64,000 nt of DNA from Streptomyces umbrinus. Its GTDB lineage: Bacteria; Actinomycetota; Actinomycetes; Streptomycetales; Streptomycetaceae. Position numbers and translations under genes: made by a program. The stretch covers positions 62,001-126,000 of the forward strand of contig NZ_JAUSZI010000002.1 in NCBI RefSeq assembly GCF_030817415.1. The letters are read 5' to 3'. This document shows, piece by piece, positions 8,100 through 16,299 of this stretch. Position 1 is the stretch's first letter; each line of letters begins with the position of its first letter. The notes beneath the pieces were generated by a model. The model saw only the letters and a program-made list of their open reading frames with translations. It did no database searches and was not told the origin of the DNA.

Positions 8100-8218
8100 T
8101 CAGGAGCGACGTGAACGCTCCGGTCGGGTGACAGCAGAAAACCGCTGTGCCGCCATGACGAAGGTTCCAGCAAACGGGCAGCACGGCAAAGGCCCCTGAT
8201 CTGCTGGGAGCTAAGGCA

Positions 8219-8262
8219 TCAGAGAGGCGCACCCCGAGCTGTCGAGGCGGGGTGCGCCTCTT
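8219..8262. terminator. Hairpin terminator of the second I36 locus
   Basis: AGAGAGGCGCACCCC ... GGGGTGCGCCTCTT with trailing T residues, 120 bp after the I36 pseudogene. Near-identical to the orphan hairpin at 4137-4183. Confidence 0.75.
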
Positions 8263-8406
8263 GTCTTTGATCATTCGCTTCTTGGTCTGACCAGCGGTCG
8301 GGCATGCTGGATGGTGCTTCTGTCTCGTGACGGGATCAGAAGTGTCCGGGGCGGCCGGCCTGCCTCTTAGCCGATGCTGCGGCCCGCCTCGGGGCCCTTA
8401 GAACTC

Positions 8407-8874
8407 CTAACAAAGTGAGAGGTTGACCAGTCGGCGCCAGCAGATGATGCCGCAGGCCAGGCTGAGGAAAGCTTCGTGGATGTCGTCGCGGATCTCCCAG
8501 CGGATGCGCAGTCGGCGGAACCAGTGCAGCAGTGCAAAGCTCTGCTCGACCACCCAGCGGTGCACGCCCAGTCCGGAACCGTGCTCGACGCCGCGCCGCG
8601 CGATGACCGGGGTGATCCCCAGGGCCCGCACCTGTTTGCGGTACTTGTCGTGGTCGTAGCCGCGGTCGGCGTAGAGCGTGACCGGTCGTTGTCGGGGCCG
8701 CCCGCGCCGGCCGCGTACCGGCGGGACGGCCTGGATCAGGGGGATGAGCTGGGTGACGTCGTTGCGGTTTCCGCCGGTCAGCGAGACCGCCAGCGGGATG
8801 CCGTGCCCTTCGATGATCAGATGGTGCTTGGAGCCTGTTCGGGCACGGTCGACCGGGCTCGGTCCTGTTTTGGG
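8407..8874 (-). CDS. IS5-family transposase, second frame (copy 1)
   Basis: Entered by -1 shift at the heptamer; it has no start of its own near the 5' end. It reads GSKHHLIIEGHGIPLAVSLT, then YADRGYDHDKYRKQ (second Asp), HRWVVEQSFALLHWFRRLRI (Glu) and stops with TAG at 8407, six bases inside the left inverted repeat. It supplies the rest of the DDE core. Confidence 0.8.
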   Translation of the reverse strand, partial: PKTGPSPVDRARTGSKHHLIIEGHGIPLAVSLTGGNRNDVTQLIPLIQAVPPVRGRRGRPRQRPVTLYADRGYDHDKYRKQVRALGITPVIARRGVEHGSGLGVHRWVVEQSFALLHWFRRLRIRWEIRDDIHEAFLSLACGIICWRRLVNLSLC

Positions 8875-9233
8875 CCGCCTTTGAGCGCCCTGACGTGCGA
8901 GCCGTCGATCACCGCCCTCGACCAGTCCAGCGCGCCGGCGGCATTCAGCTCGGCCAGGAGCGACTCGTGCAGACGCTGCCAGACTCCCGCGTCGTTCCAG
9001 TCACGCAGACGTCGCCAGCAGGTCATGCCGGAGCCGAAGCCCAGCTCCTGGGGCAAGAACTCCCACGGAATACCGGTGTACAGCACGAACAGGATGCCCG
9101 ACAGCACCTTCCTGTCGTCCAGACGCTTGCGCCCCGGGTGATGTGGGCGACGCGGTACAACCGGCAGCAACGGCTCGATCCGCGCCCACAGCTCATCCGT
9201 CACGATCCACGGCGGCTGTTCACCCCTTCTCAT
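8817..9233 (-). CDS. IS5-family transposase, first frame (copy 1)
   Basis: 138 residues: IVTDELWARIEPLLPVVP, LYTGIPWEFLPQELGFGSG, RRLRDWNDAGVWQRLHE and the first catalytic Asp in SRAVIDGSHVRALKGG. The sequence C CCA AAA (complement of 8868-8874) is a canonical X-XXY-YYZ slippery site placed where the frame must change by -1 to enter the second frame. Confidence 0.85.
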   Translation of the reverse strand: MRRGEQPPWIVTDELWARIEPLLPVVPRRPHHPGRKRLDDRKVLSGILFVLYTGIPWEFLPQELGFGSGMTCWRRLRDWNDAGVWQRLHESLLAELNAAGALDWSRAVIDGSHVRALKGGPKQDRARSTVPEQAPSTI

Positions 9234-9299
9234 GCGCAGGCTAATAACCCATCAGACACCAACATTCCAAGGTAAGTTGCAGCTTTTTGTTAGGAGTTC

Positions 9300-9565
9300 T
9301 TAGACGGTCATCGGTTCGCGGGATTCCTCCAGGGCGTGGTCGTCGGCCTCCTGGTCGACGTCGTCGAGCGCGCCGTGGACGGTGCAGACGATGTCCTCGT
9401 GACCGTCGAGTTCGCCGTTCAGCGCCCGGAACAGGCAGGTGACGCTGTAGGCGGGCGCCCACGCGTAGCCGGTGCATTCGTCGTCGTGCGGGCACGGCAG
9501 CATCACGTTCAACCCGATGTCCCCCTCGCCGTCCACGTCGGTGCGCAGGGCGAGGGTGCATTTTT
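9300..9565 (-). pseudogene. Unknown protein fragment next to IS5 copy 1
   Basis: The minus frame reads LALRTDVDGEGDIGLNVMLP, CPHDDECTGYAWAPAYSVTC and ends EESREPMTV. Its stop codon TAA coincides with the TTA target duplication, so the IS landed on the stop. No believable start exists upstream: the frame runs into the region before the gene at 9765. I regard it as the 3' end of an unrecognised gene, 5'-truncated. Confidence 0.45.
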
Positions 9566-9764
9566 CGGGAGTTGTTTGTTCGGCGCCGGTGCCTCGAACG
9601 CGAACAACGTCTGGACCCCTATATCTGTGGTGGACGTTGCGGCCACAACAGCCATGTTGTCGGCCGGTTGCGACCAAACGCTGAGGCAGAGCTGGTTGGA
9701 AAGCTCGCCGTCCCTACCGGTCGTGCTCGCTTGTGGCCGGTACCGTCGATCTAAGGAGAACCCC

Positions 9765-10154
9765 TTGCGGAAATTACCGGCAGTTGGCCTCCGCCCCTTC
9801 ACGCGGCGCTCATTCGCCACAGGCGCCGCAGCCGTCGGGATTGTCCTCGCCGGCCTCACAGTTTCACCGACAGCGTCTGCAGCCCCTCAGACCGCCCGCG
9901 CCACCGACAGTGGTGACGTGGGAATACTCGTGTACTGCACTTCGTCGCGCCCTGTAGACGATTCCCAGCCATGGGGGCGCTTCAGCGGCAGCCAGGCAAC
10001 CGCATGCGCCAAATGCGACGAGTCAGCAAGGGTCCAGCGCGCGAACGGCAGGATCTCCGCGTACTCCTGCGAGTACAACGGTTCGTTGGGTTACGCGTGG
10101 GCGACCGTTCTCTGGACATGCCCGTGGTGGGACCCAGCTCCGTGCCCGGTCTGA
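9765..10154 (+). CDS. Small secreted Cys-rich protein, Tat-like signal
   Basis: 129 residues from a TTG start (9765) preceded by CTAAGGAG at ideal spacing; no ATG or GTG fits as well. The N-terminus has FTRRSFATGAAAVGIVLAGL, a twin-arginine-type motif before the hydrophobic stretch, with cleavage likely after TASA. The mature part contains six cysteines (VYCTSS, ACAKC, YSCEY, WTCPWW, PCPV). No family was recognised. A hairpin terminator follows at 10171. Confidence 0.65.
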   Translation: MRKLPAVGLRPFTRRSFATGAAAVGIVLAGLTVSPTASAAPQTARATDSGDVGILVYCTSSRPVDDSQPWGRFSGSQATACAKCDESARVQRANGRISAYSCEYNGSLGYAWATVLWTCPWWDPAPCPV

Positions 10155-10170
10155 TCCGAAACGCGGCGGG

Positions 10171-10202
10171 TTCGGTTCGGGGCCGGTAGACCCCGAACCG
10201 AA
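10171..10202. terminator. Hairpin terminator
   Basis: TTCGGTTCGGGG (10171-10182) pairs with its complement at 10191-10202 over an 8-nt loop, between the converging genes at 9765 and 10251. Confidence 0.8.
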
Positions 10203-10250
10203 CGGCAACGTGGGATGACGCCTGAGGCTGTGGGCGGCCGGAAGCCATGC

Positions 10251-10760
10251 CTACGGCCGGTTGCCCAGCGGAGGCGCTGACCAGACACTGCGGCAGTCCG
10301 ACGTGCGGTCGTCGTGCGGGGACAGGCCGTGGGTGGGCTGGGGTTCCGCGAGAACCTCAATGAGGACGTCTTCCGTGTCGAGGACGGTGTCGGTGTAGCC
10401 ACGGCCGCAGGTGCACGGCACGATCAGCGTCAGTACGTCGCTCGCCCCGTCGGCCTCCGTGATGCGCAGCGTGTGGTGCAGCCACAGGCCGCCACCCAGG
10501 CACGCCACCGCGGACGCCTCGAAGCGGCGGGCTCCGTGCTCGCGCACGGCGGGGTAGCCCTGCCAGGTCTCTGGGTCGACGGCCTGAGCGAGCGAGTAGG
10601 TGTAGGCGCGGTAGACCAGGTGCACTGCACTCGTCTCGGCTGCGTCGCGTTCTTCTTCCTCGGAGGCCTCGTCGACGGCCGCGGCGGCAATCTCCATCAG
10701 GTGGGCCAGCGGGGAGTGCGGATCGTACGGGCGGACTGTGGGGTGCAGGGTGTCGGCCAT
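10251..10760 (-). CDS. Conserved Streptomyces hypothetical protein
   Basis: 169 residues starting MADTLHPTVRPYDPHSPLAH; the ATG at 10760 has an AGGAAAG upstream. An acidic helical segment (DEASEEEERDAAETSAVHLV) is followed by a beta-rich part with LTLIVPCTCGRGYTDTV. It has no signal peptide or membrane segment. It resembles Streptomyces proteins I remember as DUF6195, but I cannot verify this. It lies 110 bp downstream of the Pycsar-effector fragment on the same strand. Confidence 0.6.
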   Translation of the reverse strand: MADTLHPTVRPYDPHSPLAHLMEIAAAAVDEASEEEERDAAETSAVHLVYRAYTYSLAQAVDPETWQGYPAVREHGARRFEASAVACLGGGLWLHHTLRITEADGASDVLTLIVPCTCGRGYTDTVLDTEDVLIEVLAEPQPTHGLSPHDDRTSDCRSVWSAPPLGNRP

Positions 10761-10869
10761 TGGCTTTCCTGTCCGGGTGGGGTGGTGCGCGGGCCGGGCT
10801 GTCCGGTCCTGCGCCCGGCCCCACACCGGCCGCCAGCGTGGGCGGGGTGCGGGGCGGGACGCAGGACCG

Positions 10870-11236
10870 TCAGGCCAGAGCGCCGATCGCGGCCACCAGG
10901 AGCAGGGCGAGGGCGGTCAGGATCAGGTCGACCGCGCGCCGCAGGTGCGTGAACTTCCGCAGGGCGATCACGGACAGGACCTGGATGCGGGCGGCCCGGG
11001 TGTCGCCGTCCATGCAGGCGCGGATCGAGTCTTCGTCCAGGCGTGCCCAGTACGGGATCGACGCCCGGTCGTCGCCGCGCAGACGCGGCCTCACGACAAG
11101 GAGCAGCAGCACGGCCGCGGCGGCCAGGGCGAGGACGCCGGCTGCGCCGAAGACCCTCGTGACGCCCGGCAACTGGTTGTTGGCGAGGGAGGTGAGTCCG
11201 GCGAGGACGGCTCCGGTGAAGGCGAGCAGTGAGTAT
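10870..11236 (-). pseudogene. Pycsar-effector-like membrane protein, 5'-truncated
   Basis: The frame reads SLLAFTGAVLAGLTSLANNQ from about 11230, then GVLALAAAAVLLLLVVRPRL, IPYWARLDEDSIRACM and a last hydrophobic helix LILTALALLLVAAIGALA. This is the transmembrane layout and 'RPR(L)...YWA' signature of the Pycsar effector (PycTM) family in Streptomyces. The usual N-terminal helix with a TDTKAS-like motif is missing; homology stops at about 11230. No cyclase is adjacent. An ATG at 11172 exists but would drop the first helix. Confidence 0.65.
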
Positions 11237-11294
11237 TGACCGAACTAACTGAGCATCTGTGCAGGTCAAAGTGCTGTTGTGCTAGCTTCCGGGC

Positions 11295-11388
11295 ATGCCT
11301 GAACGGAGCGAGTCCGTCACGGACTTGAGGAAACTCGTACTGCCCGAGGTCGGGCGATTAGCAAGGATCGATGACCCGTGGGAGCCGT
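11295..11388 (+). pseudogene. Possible tyrosine-recombinase N-terminal stub
   Basis: ATG 11295 opens MPERSESVTDLRKLVLPEVG and then RLARIDDPWEP, resembling the start of large Streptomyces site-specific recombinases. The similarity ends at about 11388 and the frame then shifts into unrelated sequence. The call is tentative: only about 30 residues are available. Confidence 0.3.
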
Positions 11389-11643
11389 CCGTACAACCTG
11401 TTCCTGCCGGATCAGCGTGCCGACGACTGGACGTGCGGCTACTTCACGTCCAAGGGCGAACGTCCTTGGCGACCGATCAGCGGGGACTGGCTGGAGTACG
11501 TGGAGGAGGATCCAGAGTCCGGCGCGATGAGCTGGGACATCGAGGCGACTGACCTTCGGCGGCGCTTTGGCCGGCGGCTTCAGAGGGCCGTTCGGGAGGC
11601 CAACTCTGCACGCTTCGAGTACGGCGAGACACCCGGGCGCTGA
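11371..11643 (+). CDS. Unknown small protein or gene fragment
   Basis: The frame contains YNLFLPDQRADDWTCGYFTS, WRPISGDWLEYVEEDPES and a basic helical end RRRFGRRLQRAVREANSARF, to the stop at 11641. Composition looks coding from about 11389. The upstream ATG (11371) falls inside the recombinase-like stub, so the true 5' end may be lost at that junction. Function unknown. Confidence 0.4.
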   Translation: MTRGSRPYNLFLPDQRADDWTCGYFTSKGERPWRPISGDWLEYVEEDPESGAMSWDIEATDLRRRFGRRLQRAVREANSARFEYGETPGR

Positions 11644-12038
11644 CCAACCTCCGCTTCGCCGACCGCATCATCGTCCTGACCAAGACCGCATTCGGGAACA
11701 AGGAAGCTGCGCCATCGTGACGTAGCTGGTCAGGGAGATGGTGTGATGCTGGCTCGGTGTTCTTCGACCAGCTGCCTCCTCGAAGCTGTCGGCGATTGTG
11801 GATGAGGACGATCTGGTGGCAGAAAATAGTGGACTGTGATCGGCGCCGTAGGTCTCCCAGATCGCGCTGGCCATACTGGCCGGGGCTCTGGTGCGGGTCG
11901 CCGTAGTACACGGAAAAACATCGGGTAGATATGGCTGATCGGGGGTTTCCTCTGGTCAGAGCTGGACGTGGCTTCGGTCGCTGCCACCTCCCCCTGGAGC
12001 CAAGGAATTTCGTCGAGGGCTCGGTCATACTCTCTAAC
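11644..12038. other. Gene-free junction region
   Basis: No frame with convincing coding character. It begins with a few codons reminiscent of other genes (LTNLRFADRIIVLTKTAF) that cannot be followed further. Taken with the truncated genes to its left, it looks like a patch of recombined debris. It must include the promoter of the gene at 12039. Confidence 0.3.
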
Positions 12039-13199
12039 ATGATGGACGTACTTATCGGCGTGTCGGGTGCGGTCATTGCGGCGGCTATCGGGGCGTGGGC
12101 CGTCCTGCGTGCGCGCCGGCCACGACGGGCGGATGTGGAAGCAGTCGACGCGACCCCCCTGGAGATCGCGCGCCAACACGAGCGGGACGCGATGCAGGAG
12201 TTCGTGCGCGGACATGATGAGGACGCGAGGCGGCTGATGACCGAGTTGCAGCGCGCCCGCGATCAAGCCGCCCGCGAGCGGGCCACCTCCCAGCCGCCCC
12301 AGCCAGCACCGCGCGCCCCGGCTCGGAGGGCAGTGTCACCGTCGGGCGAGGGTCCGCGGGTGGAGCTGATCGACGTCTCGGTGCCGGACCGCCCGGCCAG
12401 ATGGATGGACCCTCCAGTGGTTGACCTGAAGCTGCGAAACCGCGGCGGTGAGTCCGCAGTACTCAAGAGAATGGTCGTGGAGGTGCTGTGGGCATGCCGG
12501 ATCACGGCGTTCGGCGATCTGCTGCCCTACGCGGACACCTCAGGGGGTGTGTGGCTGCCGCCGTCCGCGACTTACGACGTCGAGCTCCCGGAGCCCGAGG
12601 ACGCCGATGGCACCCGAATCACCGTTGGCCTCTCCCAGGTAATCGGTGCAGGCGAGGCCGACCGTTTCCATGTCCGTCTGAATACCGAGATCCCGCCAGG
12701 CGACGATTATCCACACGAAGCCCCCGGCGCAATCTCGCTGTATATGCTGCGCCTGCACGTGCTCTATAACGCCGACGACCGGCAAGTGAAGTTTCGCCCG
12801 CTCGCCGTGGCTTGCCCGGGAAACCTCCTCCCGGTGCCCACCAAGAAGGCGATCAGGAAACGCATCACCGAGTTCCGAGCAAAGGTCGATGAGCTTCGGC
12901 GGAGGATCGACCAGGAGATGGCGACACGCGGAATGGAACCGTCCGACTGGATCGCCAACCCCCCGCGGACGCCCGGGGATCTGCCCGCCGATCTGGACGC
13001 ACTCAGCCGTGGGTATCGAGTGAACGCAAACTTCTGGGATCCTAAGGGCGCGATCAGACTGTTCCTGGATGACGCTGAGCGCATCTGTCGCGAGATCAGC
13101 CAGCTTCCACTCAACTTGCCCGACGGGCTGGACCGGGCAGTTTCGGTGGCCCGGACCACACTCGGGGAACTACCAGCGCTACGCAGGGAGAACTCGTAG
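12039..13199 (+). CDS. Unknown membrane-anchored protein with coiled-coil segments
   Basis: About 386 residues from ATG 12039 (MMDVLIG; the second ATG at 12042 is equally possible). One N-terminal transmembrane helix (LIGVSGAVIAAAIGAWAVLR) is followed by a charged, probably helical segment, a Pro/Ala linker, a beta-rich central domain (VDLKLRNRGGESAVLKRMVV ... LPPSATYDVELPE ... RFHVRLNTEIP), and a helical C-terminus. The central region looks like an immunoglobulin-like fold. No family recognised. Genes on both sides are fragments, so this may be the only intact cargo gene here. Confidence 0.6.
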   Translation: MMDVLIGVSGAVIAAAIGAWAVLRARRPRRADVEAVDATPLEIARQHERDAMQEFVRGHDEDARRLMTELQRARDQAARERATSQPPQPAPRAPARRAVSPSGEGPRVELIDVSVPDRPARWMDPPVVDLKLRNRGGESAVLKRMVVEVLWACRITAFGDLLPYADTSGGVWLPPSATYDVELPEPEDADGTRITVGLSQVIGAGEADRFHVRLNTEIPPGDDYPHEAPGAISLYMLRLHVLYNADDRQVKFRPLAVACPGNLLPVPTKKAIRKRITEFRAKVDELRRRIDQEMATRGMEPSDWIANPPRTPGDLPADLDALSRGYRVNANFWDPKGAIRLFLDDAERICREISQLPLNLPDGLDRAVSVARTTLGELPALRRENS

Positions 13200-13274
13200 A
13201 CCGCTCGGAGAACCTTGAAGCTGCAACGACCTCGTAGGCCGGGGAGCGACCGACCTCCGTGTTCTTCGAGATGC

Positions 13275-13670
13275 TCAAGCTCCAGGAGGACCGATAGTGA
13301 AACCGCCAGGCGCAGTCTTGGCGTACCGCTCGATGAGCGTGCGCACCTCATCGAACACCGATGGCAGCGCAAAGGTATCCGCCCACTGGTAGGCATCATG
13401 CCCGGACAGCACCACAGCCCCTGCCTTCGCAACCGTGACCCGGAACGTGAACTGGCGCGTCGCCCGCTTTGTCCGCTCGCCCTTGGACCCCGGAGCTGGT
13501 TCGGAGAACAGGCTCGACTTGCCGTCGGTGCGGGCGATCTCGCTGCCGACCGCGGCGCAGGCAGCGTCCAGGTACTTGTCGATGCCTGAGACGGGGCCGT
13601 AGAGGCCGTCATGGGCGGGGTTCTCCTTCGGGAAGCTCGTGATCAGGCGGCCAGCCGGTGGACGACCGGG
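13275..13670 (-). pseudogene. Unknown protein, C-terminal fragment
   Basis: The minus frame ending at the TGA 13275-13277 reads GLYGPVSGIDKYLDAACAAV, SLFSEPAPGSKGERTKRATR, QFTFRVTVAKAGAVVLSGHD, AYQWADTFALPSVFDEVRTL. Amino-acid use is convincingly protein-like, but there is no start codon at the upstream end, and the IS3 element begins at 13689. It was probably truncated before or by rearrangement at about 13650. Family not recognised. Confidence 0.45.
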
Positions 13671-13705
13671 CGGAAGATTTCAAGTCCAGTGAGACGTTTG
13701 TGGTG

Positions 13706-14760
13706 CTATGAGATCTGTGGTGTTGGTTCCCTGCGTTTGGCGGGGTCGTTGATCCACGCTTTCTGCGGTATCTCGGGTGGTGTGGGGCGGCGGCCGAAGC
13801 GTTCGGGGTGCCGGGTGTATGCCGCGGCGAGGGTGACAGCGCGCTGGTCGCGGACCTCCTCGGCGGTGCCGAAGTGGACGCTGACAGGCGTGTGCCAGCC
13901 GATACCCGAGTGCCGGTGCTCATGGTTGTAGTACGACGTGAACGCGTCGAACCATTCGCGGGCGTGCGCCAGGGAATCGAACCGTTCCGGGTAGTCGGAC
14001 ATGTACTTGGTGGTCTTGAACTGGGCCTCGCTGTAGGGGTTGTCGTTGGAGACTTTGGGCCGGGAATGGCTGCGGGTGACACCGAGGTCGATCAGCAGCT
14101 GGGAGACCTTTTTCGACGTCATGGAGGTGCCCCGGTCGGCGTGGATGGTCCCGGGCACGATGCCGTTGCGTTCGATGGTGTCCCGGATCAACTCCTCGGC
14201 CCGGTCGGCTGATTCGGCGCGTTCCACGGTGTGGCCGACGATGTAGCGGCTGACGATGTCGATGATGACGTAGGCGTGGTACCAGTTGCCCTTGGCCGGT
14301 CCGGCCAGCTTGGTGATGTCCCAGGTGAAGACCTGCGAGGGGGCGGTGGCGACCAGTTCGGGTACGGCCTTGGCCGGGTGGGTGGCCTGACGGCGCCGCT
14401 CGCCGGACTGGCCTTTGTCGCGCAGGATCCGGTACATCGTGGAAACCGAGCAGTGATAGCGACCCGCGTCCAGCTCACGGGCCCAGATCTGGGCGGGTGG
14501 CAGCTCCGCGTACTCGGCGCTGTTCATCAACTCCAGCACCGCTGCACGCTCTTCATCGGTCAGAGCCGACGGTTGCGCCTGGGCGTGGGAGCGGGGGTGT
14601 GCGGGCCGCCGGGGGCTTCAGCCTGCGGTAGTGGGTGGCCCTGGACCGGCCGGTCAGCCGGCACGCGGCCGTGATGCCGAGCTGGTCCTCGACGCCGGTG
14701 AACGCGGTGTCCACCACCGGATCGACGGCGTGCTTCAGTCCGTGCTCTCGGAGATCATTT
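13706..14760 (-). pseudogene. IS3-family transposase OrfB, frame-disrupted
   Basis: The catalytic part (stop at 13706; internal ATG at 14539) carries the rve DDE motifs VFTWDITKLAG (Asp), GTIHADRGTSMTS (Asp) and NDNPYSEAQFKTTKY (Glu). The N-terminal segment that should precede it (VDTAFTGVEDQLGITAACRL, SRATHYRRLKPPAA) is in another frame, and a +1 shift near 14590-14610 is required to join them. Normal IS3 needs only a single -1 shift between orfA and orfB, so this extra shift is a lesion. Confidence 0.7.
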
Positions 14761-15118
14761 CCAAGAGCGCGGAGGCTTTTCCCATCACCTCGAGTGCGGC
14801 CTTGTTCCGGGCCAGGTCCTTTTGCAGCCGCTCGACCTGCTGGCGCAGCTTCTCGTTCTCCACCTCCGCGGCGGACTTCTTCGCACGGGCCGGGCTGGTC
14901 CGGCGATCGACCAGGTTCTCCAGGGCCCCGGCATCCCGGGCGGCCCGCCACTCCTTGACATGCGAGTGGTAGAGCCGTTCCCGGCGCAGGACCGCACCCT
15001 TCTCGTTCCTGGGCGCGGCGTCGTACTCGGCGACAATCCGCAGTTTGTACTCCGAGGTGAAGGTACGGCGTTTCGGCCTCGGCGCCGGGTCGGATCCGAC
15101 GGGCTCGGTGCTTGGCAT
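14735..15118 (-). CDS. IS3-family transposase OrfA
   Basis: 127 residues: a helix-turn-helix of the IS3/IS911 type (RTFTSEYKLRIVAEYD, GAVLRRERLYHSHVKEWRAA) and a leucine-zipper-like coiled coil (VENEKLRQQVERLQKDLA). It binds the IS ends and pairs with OrfB. Confidence 0.85.
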   Translation of the reverse strand: MPSTEPVGSDPAPRPKRRTFTSEYKLRIVAEYDAAPRNEKGAVLRRERLYHSHVKEWRAARDAGALENLVDRRTSPARAKKSAAEVENEKLRQQVERLQKDLARNKAALEVMGKASALLEMISESTD

Positions 15119-15177
15119 AAGGGGCGATTCTCCTGTCGGGCCCTCTCAGGCTAACCCCGCAGAACGGGATGTCTCAC

Positions 15178-15407
15178 CCAAGGCTGACAGAGAGGGGCGC
15201 GCCGTAGACGAAGCCCACCGGCTCAGTTTCGTCATAGCCAATGACACAGCGGTACTCAGGTTGTCCGCCCCAGTGGTCGACGAACCAGGGGAAGCGTTCG
15301 TCGAACTCGCTCCCGACGTGGTACTCGGGGATGTCGGCATGCACGTCGAGGAGCACCTGCCGAATCTGGGACAGGTCGTCGTGCCCGTAGTGGCGAAGGT
15401 CTATCAC
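15178..15407 (-). pseudogene. GNAT acetyltransferase N-terminus, cut by IS3
   Basis: GTG 15407 starts VIDLRHYGHDDLSQIRQVLL, continuing DVHADIPEY, ERFPWFVDHWGGQPEYRCVI, GYDETEPVGFVYGAPL. This is the N-terminal half of a GCN5-related N-acetyltransferase. The IS3 cuts it at 15177. If one CCA copy and the IS are removed, the frame continues only 14 codons to a TGA at 13643-13645, so the C-terminal acetyl-CoA-binding half was already missing. Its start follows 3 bp after the stop of the HTH-TPR regulator fragment, implying an old operon. Confidence 0.75.
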
Positions 15408-15410
15408 TCG

Positions 15411-15542
15411 TCAGCTCCATTTCGTGCGCAGCTCATCGGCCCATTCGTAGGCGCGTGGTGATCTTGGCGCCAGGCTAAGTAGGTCGCGGTGGAAGTCGCC
15501 GAGCAGCGTTCGCATCCGACCGGGTATTGGGTCACCTCCCAT
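15411..15542 (-). pseudogene. HTH-TPR regulator, C-terminal piece
   Basis: The minus frame reads GDPIPGRMRTLLGDFHRDLL and SPRAYEWADELRTKWS before the stop at 15411, the usual end of Streptomyces XRE-TPR regulators. It is separated from its upstream piece (ending CATASKVFDIMG at 16479) by a 936-bp insertion flanked by TCCCAT repeats. Confidence 0.7.
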
Positions 15543-15662
15543 TGGCTATGTAGGTGAGTAGGGGAGGCGTTTGTCGTCCGATGCGGCAGGAGGCTTCGTA
15601 TCGCGGAGGGCGATGTTGCCCAGTTTTGACGGCCCTTAAAGCCTTGCAGTGGGACGATCGGT

Positions 15663-15838
15663 GTGCTTCTCCCGTTGGGGGTCCGAATGTACATATCGAC
15701 GAGCAAGGTCGAGCTGTACGCGGCAATCCGCCGTGACCATCGTGCTGGTCTGTCGATGCGTGCTTTGGAGCGGAAGTACGGGGCGACCTGGAGGACGATC
15801 CATCGGGTGACCACGTCCGCTCGAACTACCGGAGTGGT
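15663..15838 (+). pseudogene. IS21-type transposase (IstA) N-terminal stub
   Basis: Reads MYISTSKVELYAAIRRDHRA, GLSMRALERKYGATWRTIHR, the helix-turn-helix start of IstA-like transposases, followed by about 15 residues before the frame ends in the passenger-gene region. The catalytic rve domain and IstB are absent. Confidence 0.6.
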
Positions 15839-16299
15839 CCGCGCTCATCGATGAACAGGGTGGGTGCGGACAAGAACACATCGGCATTCACCGGGCCGTA
15901 TGCGATGTTGAACGTGTCCAGCCAGTACGTCCAGCCCCGAATCCCCAGTGCACTGCTGAATCGGTAGTTGAGCTGCCAGCGGACCCATTGGCCAGGGACG
16001 AGCCGGACACCCGGTGGCCGCCGCTTCCGAGGCGGCAGGGCAAACAGCGGCTGCACTCGGGGAAATACCCGCAGTCGATCATCTGCTTCACGGAGCTGGA
16101 CATCGACCTTGCTCAGGGCTTCCCGGCTGTCATACGGCTCGAAGCCGTCGCGCTCATGCATCCGGATCACATGCGCGAGAGGAGCCGCCTCATGCGGGAG
16201 TGCGAAGCCGACCGGGGCCGCGTTCCTTCGAGCCGCAGCGTCCCCGCCCCGTGATTCCTTCGTCCAGGTCGTCCGGATCCACTGGACGGTGATCTCCAC
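15826..16299 (-). CDS. Unknown protein, passenger of the cryptic element
   Basis: 157 residues starting MEITVQWIRTTWTKESRGGD; aromatic-rich C-terminal part VRWQLNYRFSSALGIRGWTY, WLDTFNIAYGPVNADVF, ending FIDERGPLR. No signal peptide or membrane helix. It lies antisense to and partly overlapping the IstA stub, wholly inside the 936-bp insertion. The upstream border (16300-16478) shows no other gene. Family not recognised; it could be a phage- or plasmid-type accessory gene captured by the element. Confidence 0.5.
   Translation of the reverse strand: MEITVQWIRTTWTKESRGGDAAARRNAAPVGFALPHEAAPLAHVIRMHERDGFEPYDSREALSKVDVQLREADDRLRVFPRVQPLFALPPRKRRPPGVRLVPGQWVRWQLNYRFSSALGIRGWTYWLDTFNIAYGPVNADVFLSAPTLFIDERGPLR

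Larger units (their letters stand above)
8401..9299 (-). mobile_element. 899-bp IS5-family element, copy 1
   Basis: Terminal inverted repeats GAACTCCTAACAAA at both ends, flanked by the 3-bp target duplication TTA (8398-8400 and 9300-9302), the TNA pattern of one IS5 subgroup. A second copy, 899 bp, sits at 48987-49885 in the same orientation. By eye I found one base difference (9245 versus 49831). Transposase is encoded in two minus-strand frames joined at a slippery heptamer. Confidence 0.9.
13689..15177 (-). mobile_element. IS3-family insertion sequence
   Basis: 1489 bp with ends GTGAGAC/GTCTCAC and a 3-bp target duplication CCA on both sides (13686-13688 and 15178-15180), as expected for IS3. 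It carries orfA and orfB on the minus strand. The orfB 5' part is in a different frame from its catalytic core, so the copy may be inactive. It interrupts an acetyltransferase gene (15178-15407). Confidence 0.85.

Noticed and set aside
10251..11236. A complete Pycsar defence system
   Set aside because: Only a 5'-truncated effector-like gene is present and no nucleotide cyclase was found nearby.
11931..12038. Upstream ATG for the membrane-anchored protein
   Set aside because: Adds 36 residues of non-coding character ahead of a natural N-terminal membrane helix.
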